Shown piece after piece: positions 1-9,814 of a DNA stretch of 64,000 nucleotides (its first letter is position 1; every line of letters starts with the position of its first letter). The position numbers and the translations under genes are program-made. Below the pieces are notes generated by a model, which searched no databases, was not told the origin of the DNA, and was given only the letters and a program-made list of their open reading frames with translations. Origin of the DNA: Diprion similis (taxonomy: Eukaryota > Arthropoda > Insecta > Hymenoptera > Diprionidae); NCBI RefSeq assembly GCF_021155765.1, contig NC_060118.1, forward strand, positions 11,789,146-11,853,145. The letters are read 5' to 3'.

Positions 1-59
1 GACATTTTTTGGCACACCCTAATATATATATATATATATATTTTTTTTTACTTTTTTAC

Positions 60-107
60 TTTTTTTTCTCCTTAGATGACAAATTAATTTTAGGGAACTG
101 GAGCTTA

Positions 108-139
<32 letters not shown>

Positions 140-228
140 ATACAGAAAGATGCAAATTAAAATTCTCCGACTGATTTACAGCAGCTCCAGTTCCCAAAAA
201 TTAATTTGTCATCTAAGGAGAAAAAAAA
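60..228. repeat. Perfect-type inverted repeat around a TA microsatellite
   Basis: The left arm at about 60-105 and right arm at about 183-228 are reverse complements over about 46 bases with one mismatch. Shared words include TTAGATGACAAATTAATTT and GGAACTGGAGCT. The 77-base spacer contains a (TA)n run at about 109-139. It can form a hairpin. Confidence 0.85.
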
Positions 229-1688
229 GTTTCTTCCGGAAAAAGACGGTCGTCCGGTTGGTTTTACGTCAAGCATGACGTAACAAGACTCCGCGTGTGT
301 GCAGAGTAAAAGTGCAGGTTCCTCGTCTATTTTTGTAACCTGCACTTTACATTTCACCCCGCGAGTCGATGTTCGATATAAAGTTACGAAACAATACGGT
401 TGTTCGTCTGTACGTACAAGCTTTGGAAGCTGTCATAAGACTTTCGGTTTATTGTTCATTCTCTAAATTTGATTTTTTTCCATTCTTATTATGTCGCTTA
501 TCTCCAACATTTATTTAAAAAAAATGCGAGAATAATATGCTCATGGAACAAAAGTGTTCAGAAAATGCATATTGAACAGTGTTTCAATGAGCTGTAAATT
601 TTAGAATTCAAAAATTGCTAGCGTGTTTCTTTTTTTTTTTTTTTTTTTAATTTTCCGCTATCGGGAAAAAAAAATTTTGCAAACAAGTTTTTCCCGAGTT
701 TCGCGTTAATTCTATGGAAAAAATCTTGAAACGAATAAAAACCAAAACCGAACAACGATTCCGTATAATCTATCCTACCGATAACTTGGCTGTGAAAAAT
801 ATTTACCCAGTATCCATATCATGTGGCATATAATAAGAAAACGTTGAGTCAAGGCTCGACGTAATGCCTTATTTTCTATTAGACCCTTTTCTTCAGCTGC
901 ACCAAGATTTAGAGTGAAAAAAATTCAAAGCAAGATTGCCGCAAAGTACAATCCAAACATTTCCAACAACATCCGGAAAGCATTATATTATAATAATAAT
1001 ATATAAACATATAAATACCAAAAAACATGTTTAATAGTTCGATAGCAGTAAGAAAAATACTGGAATGATTAGGTGAAAAAATCTATCGCATACGGGTGCA
1101 CATATGTATTATGATTATACGTATGTATGCACACGAATCTTTACCTCTACATGCATTCTTTGATAGATTAGATGCGTGTTTTCGAGTGATACGAGACTAG
1201 CTGTCTTGGGTGCAATACAACGAAGTTTGTAGCGCGTTACGTAAACTGAGCCCACTATCTTCAAGAACTTGTTAATTTTTATATTTATTTTCTCTTTATC
1301 TTTCTCTCTATCTCTCAATTAAAGCCACGACGAAATTTTGTGTTTTCGAAAGAAAAAAAGAAAACGATAATGTAAAACAAAAATACAATGTCCTAAATTA
1401 TTTACACTATAACAAAATAAATAAATAAATAATAATAAAGATAGTAATAATATTTTTGCAATTGTAAGCAGAAAATTAAGCTTCTAACACGATTCTTTAC
1501 ATTTCTTTGAAAATTCGTGCGATAATATTTTCGGTTCAATTATTGCGACGATTTGATATTTGTGGAAGAATAAAGTGATGGGAATGGGATTATTTGACTG
1601 AAAAAAAAAATGACAACTGAAAAAACAGTTAATTACACGAAATTTATTTGTTTTTTCGGAAACGTTTTTTGTAACGATTACACTGATT

Positions 1689-2075
1689 CAGGGTGTCCAG
1701 TTATTTGTGGAAACTAGTAATTCCCTGAGAATTCCAGTTTTTCCAGACAAGAATCATTATTTACCCAGTTTTTTCTTATTTAGACAATAAATGAAAAATA
1801 CGAACAAATATATTTTATATTTGACTAGAGCACAGTTCGTTGTGAGGCGAATTTATAAGAATTCGCTAACATGTAGAATTTTTAAGAAATCAGAGCTTGA
1901 AAGAAAAATTTATTTTTCCTCACCAAATGGCTAAATTTTTATGAACCTGGGATGCAAATTAGTATATTCCAGATAAGACACGAAATTCTCTGAGATTTCC
2001 AGCTTTTTTCCAGGGGATTTGAAAATCCCTGAGAATTCCGTGGTTCCATAATTTCCATGAATACTGTCCACCTTG
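1689..2075. mobile_element. Non-autonomous TIR element (MITE) beginning CAGGGTGTCC
   Basis: The left end CAGGGTGTCCAG at 1689 and the right end TGTCCACCTTG at 2075 are imperfect inverted repeats. The interior arms repeat the theme CCCTGAGAATTCC near both ends. It is about 387 bp with no ORF of note. It sits only 23 bases inside the GPCR intron beyond the GTGAGT donor at 2100. The superfamily is not determined. Confidence 0.6.
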
Positions 2076-2100
2076 TAGTTTTTCGATCCTCGAGACTCAC

Positions 2101-4149
2101 CTTCTGGTAAACGAAAGGCCTTGTCAAAGCGAGCCAGCGTTCAACGGCCATCACAATCGCCACGCATCCGCTGAAGAGGCCAAAAAATCTCCAGACGACT
2201 CGAAGGGCGCAGAAAATCCGGGTTTCCGCATCTTCGACGTAGAGGGTGAGATTCATTTGAATCAGCATTCCGAGAAGGGCGACGAGGTTGTTCGTTGCCA
2301 GACAACGCAGCATCAGCAGATGCTTCCGGTTCCTTCTCTGCAGAGGAATAGGTAAGAGATGATTGGAATTTGCAAAAAGAAAGATAGAAAATTCGCAATC
2401 GAATATTATTCTTATTCTCACTTTCTTTTTTTCTTTATGTTTATTGTTATTGTAATTTTGGACATCGTCGGCGCCAATTCATTCATGTCACAGAGAGATA
2501 AGAATTTGGATGATTAATGCAAAAGTATAATAGCGTTGAAGATAACCCCTGGGGTTCATCTTGCGATTTTTGTTAAACGAATGCCGAATTATTGCGACAA
2601 AAAGAGCGATGTATTAAAAAATTAAAGTGACTGTTGAAAGATGTTTGATATATTTTTTATAAAAACGTAATAGTTTTGCGCAACATTGATGATTAATTAC
2701 ATGTTGGTGATTAGTTAGTTGTTATTATATTAACTCAAGTTCGGTATTCGAGTAAATAATATACGAGTGAGATTCTCGAAACGTCGAATTAGAGGTCTTA
2801 CGTAATTATGGGTTGTATAATGTTGTGTAGCTCAAATCTGTCGAATATACATTTTGCATAATTTTCTACCGTATTGATTACATATCGCGTTACTAATGCC
2901 AAAAGGGCGTATCGAATTTATTTTTTTTATCAATTTAAAAATATGTATAATATATAAATCTATAGAAAAATTTTCTTTTTCATTTTTTCCATAGATTTAT
3001 ACATTTAAATACAGATTTTTGAGTTAATTTTCTTTTCATTTTTTCCATAGATTTATACGTTATACACATTTTTAAGTTCATTGGAGAAACAAAAATTTTG
3101 GATACGCCTTTTTGGCATCGATAACGCGATATATGACTTTCAATTTGTAGTTGAGACTTTTTTCGAAAATATTTTTGGGTCCACCGCTGATTGAGAGGTC
3201 GAATATGAATAGAAAAATCATGATTATTATGTACAAGGAAATTATTTTGTTTGTTTGTAAAGCGGGAAATACGCAACGGGAAGGAAGACTCGTTTCTTTC
3301 TTGTGAGGAAAAATTCGTTTCAATCAGCTTAGAAGTTCGCGTGTATACATAATTTATGATAAAACATCGAATATGTATTCTTAATTATTGATTATTATTC
3401 TTTGATCTTGTCAATTCAAAACCGATGCTTTTTGCTTCACAGTAATTTTGACTAAGCTGGTTTTACCAGTTAGTATAAATTATAAAATTTATCAGTGGTT
3501 AAAATGATTTCAATTATTTAAACAGGAAATTATGCGTCATTCAAAAAATTGGGTAGTTCAGGTTTTTTGATTTCGAAAAAGTTTTACTGATCAGACCCGA
3601 TTTTGACTAGCAACAGAAACGATCTAGAAATCATTGAAATAGAAAATTGTGCAGTATTTTAAAAATTGTGAAGTTCAAGTTTTTTGATTCCGAAAAAGTT
3701 TTTTTGATTAGACCAGATTTTGACCGGCAAAAGAAACGATTTAGAAATCATTGAAATAGAAAATTGTGCAGTATTTTAAAAATTGTGAAGTTCAAGTTTA
3801 TTGCTTTCGAAAAAGTTTGACCGATCAGTAGAGATTTTTACGAGCAAAAGGTCCAATCTATAAATCGTTGTAACAGAATATCGTAACATCCAAGTCCTTT
3901 AAGGCTCTTTCCTTATCGATCTGAGAAACATGAGAACCTTACCTTATCACGACTGAAGAGGATGACGAGAGCAGATATATTGCCGACGACACCGGCGATA
4001 TAAACGAGGGTTAGGATCGTCTGGGCTAGAAAGTTGACATGTCGTCTTGGCATTTTAATCATCTTCGTAATATTCAACGTATCGTTCAAGTCCCCAGCTT
4101 CTGCGAGGAAGCTGGCGTTAGAAATTTGCTCTACAAAATCCTCGTCCAT
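2101..4149 (-). CDS. Prostanoid (PGE2)-receptor-like class A GPCR, 5' part only
   Basis: Two coding exons on the minus strand, 4149-3943 (69 codons) and 2337-2101 (79 codons). They join in phase 0 between donor GTAAGG and an acceptor ending CTGCAG. A second donor, GTGAGT, follows at 2100, so the gene continues past base 1. The N-terminus has three N-glycosylation sequons (N11, N22, N26). TM1 carries the GVVGN motif (around residues 53-57). TM2 lies around residues 76-100. The TM3 cysteine is followed by an ERW motif (the DRY/ERY position) and then LALTRPF, a signature resembling mammalian prostanoid receptors (ERYLGITRPF-like). TM4-TM7 are absent from the window. Family knowledge: such receptors bind prostaglandins at the plasma membrane and signal through G proteins. 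The TM2 position normally held by Asp2.50 is Asn (ATNNL). The start is the first ATG of an open exon with no in-frame alternative. Subfamily assignment is an inference from short motifs. Confidence 0.85.
2881..3136. mobile_element. Foldback element in GPCR intron 1
   Basis: The left arm at 2881-2920 (ATATCGCGTTACTAATGCC, AAGGGCGTATCG) and right arm at about 3094-3136 (GGATACGCCTTTTTGGCATC, ATAACGCGATATAT) are reverse complements with a few mismatches. The interior holds two repeats of a TTTTTCCATAGATTTATAC block. About 256 bp, no coding capacity. Confidence 0.6.
3508..3880. repeat. 117-bp tandem repeat, about 3 copies, GPCR intron 1
   Basis: The word GAAATAGAAAATTGTGCAG recurs 117 bases apart, with GCAGTATTTT starting at 3651 and again at 3768. 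It is flanked by TTTTTGATT-CCGAAAAAGTTT and AAACGAT-TAGAAATCATTG words. More diverged copies lie on both sides (about 3508-3620 and 3800-3880). Confidence 0.85.
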
Positions 4150-4560
4150 TTTTCAACGGCTTCCTTTTGTCTCTTTCTTTCGAAACGATTCTTTGTATTT
4201 TTGTCCTTTTTTTTCGTTTACTTCTTATTTTTTCACCACAGCCTCAAAAATGTTTCTAAGAAAATTTCTCTTTAGAGCAAGCAAACAGCAGTTTATAAAA
4301 AACTTTTTAAAATTTTATCTTTACTTCGTTGACGATTTTTTTTATTATTCTTGCTGTTGTTAAGCTTATTTTTTTTAAATGTTTCTTTTTTTCTTTTCTT
4401 CTTTTTCAAAAATCACACAAAATTCCAACTCTCGGTTGGACGACCTAAACCCAGGCATGCATAGCTGAGATCCGGCAGCTTTTCACGCTCGTAACTTGTT
4501 TACTTCGTAAACTTGGCAACGATGGATAGGTAGGTATTAAGGCCCTTTCAGGCCCTACTC

Positions 4561-4597
4561 GACTATATATATATACAATATATATATATATATATAT
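4561..4597. repeat. (TA)n microsatellite upstream of the GPCR
   Basis: Alternating TA tracts interrupted by a few bases, about 410 bases 5' of the GPCR start codon on the minus strand. Similar (TA)n tracts occur at 21-41, 109-139, 4921-4952, 6321-6348, 28997-29020 and 63384-63415. Confidence 0.8.
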
Positions 4598-5460
4598 CTA
4601 TACCCGCACCTCGGCTAGTTGAACACACACTTCGTAGCCTCTCAATTTATTCGTACACATTCACACATGCACGTGTATGTTCAGGCTCGAAAGTCAATCG
4701 CTTATATATACGTTTAAGAAAAAAATGTCCTCGGCGTTCGCGTATATCGATGATCGGAATGTCTTGATCAGATATTTCGAACGAGTCTTTTTCTTCTCTT
4801 TTCTCTTCTTCTTTTTTTTCTCCGATAAAAAAAAAAAAAAACGGCAAAATTACTTGCGATTTCTTACTTTCTTTCGCTTTTACACTCAATTGTATAATTA
4901 TATCTTTTCACTGGCAAACTATATATACATATATATATATGTATATATATATGTTTTTTTTTTCTACAAAAGTCTGTTCGAAAATTGAAAAATGTTTCTC
5001 GTTCTTCGGATTTTCCTCGACGTCGTCTTTGTACGTGGATAAACAATATATGCACCCACAATTTGTCTAAGTGTGGTTCTCTTTTTGTTTTCGTTTTTCT
5101 TTCTTTTTTTTTTTTTTTTTATATTTACGTAGAATAAAGTTTCGTTCGTTCCTGACGAGCTTCCTCACTTTATGTATTATGTATTACATGCATATGCACG
5201 ATATACGGGATTTCTACTCAAGATTGTTAATTTCTGCTGCTACCGTGTTAATTTCTTTTTTCTTTATAGTTTTTAAAAATTTTGAGGGGGAAAAAAATTG
5301 TCAAAAAATCTCTCAGGATGCTTGTATATCGTTGTTATCGAATTATGGTATAACTTCGATAGGACTGCGACACACACTTTACCGCCAAATGATTGTTGGC
5401 CCGCTGTTGCCGCCTCACTGATTCAAGCCACGCGGGAACACCGAGTTTTGTTTACTACTA

Positions 5461-5530
5461 AAGAGAGGGAGAGAGAGAAAGAGAGAAAGATTTCGTCCGT
5501 GGAATGCAGAGGAGAGGAGAGGAGAGCAAC
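5461..5530. promoter_or_regulatory. GAGA-rich tract 5' of the GPCR
   Basis: Repeated GAGAG words (AGAGAGGGAGAGAGAGAAAG and AGGAGAGGAGAGGAGAGC) lie in a locally GC-richer patch about 1.3 kb upstream of the GPCR start. GAGAG is the recognition core of GAGA-factor-type proteins in insects. Promoter use is inference; it may be only a purine microsatellite. Confidence 0.3.
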
Positions 5531-5738
5531 GAACGAGGAAACAAGCATCCATCCATTATACCCGAGTCGCGCAATCGAGCGGCGCATTCGGTCTTGGGAC
5601 TGACTTAGATATGCTTTTTCTAATCATCGAGTTAAATTTCGTCTAATTATTGCTGTGGCTCAGCTTCGAAGGGGCCGAAAGTTTCATGTCTAATGACACG
5701 TTGCAAGGATCGTTAGGGAAAAAGAGGGCGAGAAACTA

Positions 5739-6101
5739 TCGGTATTACAAAATGTCCTCATCACGTCAGAACCTTAGTTTTCAGCGCCATTTTGTCACCA
5801 CGTAACCTGAGTTTTTTATATCAATGGATATCTTCTAGATATAATTTGAAGATCGGTATTACAAAATGTCCTCACGACGTCAGAGCTTGGTTATCGGCGC
5901 CATTTTGTTACCACATAACCTAAGTTTTTAATTTTAATGGAGGCAAATCATAATACTTTGGTTTTCAAATTACTCATGTCACATAAATTGATTAAATATA
6001 ATCATAAACGCGAAAAAATACGGTCAACGCTTAACTGACAGCCTGGTTTCATTAGTTTGATTTTTTCCCACCAGATGTCACATTGCAAATTGACAATCAC
6101 A
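5739..6101 (+). repeat. Interspersed repeat family, copy 1 (with partial tandem duplication)
   Basis: The segment from about 5853 to 6101 matches 18955-19220 on the same strand. Shared words are AATGTCCTC-ACGTCAGAGC, CGGCGCCATTT, CCACATAACCTAAGTTTTT, TTTTAATGGAGGCAAA, TAGTTTGAT and CACCAGATGTC. Its first 80 bases are duplicated 114 bases upstream, at 5739-5818 (TATCGGTATTACAAAATGTC present twice). No coding potential. Confidence 0.8.
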
Positions 6102-8111
6102 TTAATTACACGCTAGAATAGCATGATTTTTAATTTATTTTATAATGTAAAGTTCATCGGACGATTTGCAGGTTAATACACTTGTTTATGAAAATTCTTA
6201 CAAAGAATTGTAAAATTTGAATGTTTCTTGATCCCTTGGTGAAGAAGAAAGAGAAAAAATTTAATTTAAATAAATTTTTCCCATTCTGGAAGTCCGCTAA
6301 TCGGTAAAAATGTTTATCTTATATATATATATATATATACATATATATGTATAACTGTATAGTATTTCCCTAATTCATGCCTGTAAGATTTATTTATACT
6401 TGAATTATCCGCAAATCTATAATTGGATATCCGTCACGATACGTGACTGATATTTTAACAGTACTGTAATATTACATAATTGACTGTCTAGCTACAGCTT
6501 AGGTATATTACACAGAATGAATTTACAATCAATTATGTAATCACAGATAAAACCGCCTTATAATTCTATTAAGCTGTATTGGCATTAGTTTTTTTTCTTT
6601 TTGGTTAAATTAATTTTTATATTTTTTAGACAAATAATACTGTAAACGTTTATCCTCGTCCTTGAGTTTATTTTATTCATCAATCGTAAATTTGACGTTG
6701 AATTTGTTGCTGGAGTTTATTAGAAAACTTGCAGTGCGGAGCAACGCAAGCAGTTGGAAAGATACCTTTTTTGAAAAAACAAAATATGATTGAAAATAAG
6801 GAAATGTTGTGAAAAACCCCCTTCAACTTTGTGTTCTCAATTAAGTTGCTTAAACTACAGGGTTGTACAGTTAAGGATTTATTATCTTATAAACTGGTTT
6901 CGACAGAGTACACGTAAATGGAAAAACACAGAAGAGAATTATGGCTTATCGGGGATTTCGGATGGATGCAGGCCTTAAGACATCCGTGTAATTAGACATG
7001 CATATGTTATTCCAATACGTCTGATTGCTGAGAATTTCCTGTCAAATACCGACGAGGCAACTAAACGTAAAGTGCAGACTATCGGGATTGATCGCTTAAC
7101 GGCAGAAATCGACTGGCTGATGACAATTTACATGCTGCAATATGGCGGCCGATTCGAGACATTTCGAAAAGCGTGTAGTTTCTTGTAGATCGTATAAATG
7201 AAATTTTGTTATCCCGCTTATAGGGTTAAATTTCTCAGAGTAGCAGTACAATTCGACGAATTGTTGATCCGAAATTCGGAATGCAAATATGGTTAGAATA
7301 CATGGAAGTCACGCGCTCTCGGAGGCTGTTTTCCATTCGAAATCGGCAAGGATATGTTTAAAAACACGGCACGAAATTTACAGGCACAGGAATTTCAAAT
7401 GATTTGCAAATATCGAGAAGCGACTGCCAAGAAATTGTTTCAGGCAAAATTGAGCGTGAGAAACGTTTTCGAAGAATCATAACCTCAACGTCCTGCGAAA
7501 TTTTTTGGCGGTAAAAATTGGTAAATACGAATTTTTCAAAAACTCAATTATACGCAGCGGAAACTTTTTTGAACCTCGTATTCCGTTGCATCAAATTTTG
7601 TCTATGTCTTGTGCTTTTTTTTTTAAACTGCACGCATGGTCGTAATCGTTATTATTGTGATTATAGGTGCGTGTTTCTGGCGCTTATTAAAATTCCATAT
7701 TCGAATCTGGTCAATATTTACAAATTACGAGCATAGGGGAAAAAGAAGGGACGATGAGCTCTTGCAGCGAAGAAATTCCGCACGTGTAAAATGTAGGCCG
7801 ACCATTTTTAAGGCGCTCGTTCGACTTCGATAATATTGGCTGCATGACGCGCGATGAGTGTATCCATTATGAAGAGTCGTTGACTGACTGAAATAGCGTT
7901 CTTTCAAGTATTATTACACATACCTACCACCTAAGACTATAAAAACCGACGAAAAAAGTTCACCTTCGTTTTCATCTCACTCCGGAAATTAGTCGCATAA
8001 TTATTTAGATGATTGTAATTAATGCGCAGTTTTTTCAGACTAGAATTATTACAGTCATATGCGCCATGGAATGAGAAAAATTTTGACGAAGTTATCTTAA
8101 GATACGTCATT

Positions 8112-8339
8112 GGCAAGGAGAGTTATGAATACAGATTCCGTTACCGACACTTTACCTACAATTAGCCAAGACACAAAGCCTTTCCTAGAATCCGTCGTTT
8201 ATCAGACAAGCTATGATCTTGGAAAATTGTAACGACGGAAAAATTGATAAGATCGCACATTCTAGAAAATGGTTTGTGTCTTGGCTAATTGTAGGTAAAG
8301 TGTCGGTAACGGAATCTGTATCGAAAACTCTCCTTGCCT
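8112..8339. mobile_element. Foldback element, about 80-bp arms
   Basis: The left arm at 8112-8190 and right arm at about 8260-8339 are reverse complements. Shared words include ATTCCGTTACCGACACTTTA, CCTACAATTAGCCAAGACAC and TTCTAGAA-type ends. A nested inner pair (TCCGTCGTT at 8191, AACGACGGA at 8231) extends the stem. About 228 bp, no ORF. Confidence 0.8.
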
Positions 8340-9261
8340 ACATACTCGGGTCATGTTCTGATTTTTGCACTTTTCCTCGGCTATATCTCTACGATATTCG
8401 CGATGAACTCTAAAAACATATAAAAATGAACACGATGAAAAGATATCCTGAGAGAAGCTGACGAAGAAGTCTCGACGCCGTTAGTCATTCAGGCCGGTGT
8501 TTGAATGATGACCTTAATTATTATACTGACGCTTCAATTTGTTATTTCCGCATTGGGTGTATAATAATTATAACATAGCGCATATTTGGATCGCACGCGC
8601 GTTCCAAAATGGCAGACAATAACTTGTTGTTATTATGTTTCAACCCCAGCCCGAACTTCCAGACTCCTAGAGGCAAGAATCTCTCGCAGCGTCTGTTCAG
8701 CAGTCCGAGATTGAGCCACTTGAAAATATCGGTTGCTAGCTAGTCGGTGAAAGAAGAAAAATAAAATCAGTCTGATAGGTCTTCATCAATCGATTTATCG
8801 CCTTCACGTTCTATTTACTCTTATAGCAGCGTGATGAACTTTCGCGATCGAAAAATTTTCAGACCTCGTTAGTCACTTCAGACTGTTTTCTTCGGAACTA
8901 CGCGAAGAAATAACCTGAATCCGGCCTTTCACCGAAGTGGCATCTTCGTTTTTTGTTTTTCCAGGGCAACTCGTCGCATCTGAGTCAAGGCTCCGGAGCT
9001 CAAAAATTGGGGTGCGCCTGCACTTTGACTTGGTCCATTTCGCTCTCGAGAGCAAAACCCTGCACGGATCAAAGTCGTCTCAAGATTCGCGTTAGGTCAA
9101 GGTTCTCTTTCACGGGGGTAGAAAACACGGTTGAATGGTCGATGGGGTGTGTTTTTCTTAGCGATTTTTCTTGTCCTCTTTCCACCCAGGACATCGATCT
9201 GTGTACGCCATCGAAAGAAATTCAAACTTCCCCTTACTCACGTGCATTAAGGTGTTCCTTA

Positions 9262-9814
9262 TTTAGGGTGTGAAAGAATTTTTGCCGCCCTACCCCCCAA
9301 ATCAACTTCAAATAATTTGAAAACAATTGTCTAATTTTTTCAGATTTCTATCTCAGATCTGGGATAGAAAAACTTGTTTCCTCGGTAAAGATTTTGTTGC
9401 AAGAGTAATAATATTTAAAAAAATTTGTAACCTCGAGGTTTTAGTGGGCATTAGTGCTACTATCTGTAAAAAAATTTACATCACGATACCAGAAAATCTA
9501 GACGAATTGCACTTCCTCTAAATAAAAAAAAGTCAGATTTCGAGGTTGTGCAATTCGTCGATATTGCGCGATACAATTATGTGAATTTTTTCCCAGACAG
9601 TAGCACTAATGTCGACTAAAACCTCACGGTTACAAATTTTTTTCAACATTATTACTTTTACAATAAAATATATGGTGAGAAAAAAAGTTTTTCCCATTTT
9701 ATTTCCATAAGAAACTTCGACCACAAACCGGACTATCCTCGAGTTGAGGTAAAAATCTGAAAAAATTAGGTAATTGTTTTCTAATTATTTGCAAAAATTC
9801 GGCAGCACCCTAAA
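9262..9814. mobile_element. Long foldback element with TTAGGGTG termini
   Basis: It starts TTTAGGGTGTGAAAGAATTT and ends GAATTCGGCAGCACCCTAAA-like on the reverse arm. The two arms are each about 260-270 bp and homologous along their whole length. As a result the plus-strand ORF at 9327-9521 and the minus-strand ORF at 9533-9724 encode similar peptides (shared VI-FKKICN, EVLV-ISAT, NIDELH-type words). The peptides are a by-product of the palindrome, not evidence of a gene. Confidence 0.8.

Noticed and set aside
9263..9270. TTAGGG-like telomeric repeat
   Set aside because: It is a single TTAGGGTG at an element terminus; no (TTAGG)n array exists in the window.
8953..9273. 106-codon plus-strand ORF preceded by a TTTTTCCAG acceptor-like site
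   Set aside because: The peptide is not recognisable and no partner exon or donor was found; kept only as part of the gene-poor interval.
9327..9724. Two small genes on opposite strands
   Set aside because: They are mirror images within a foldback element.
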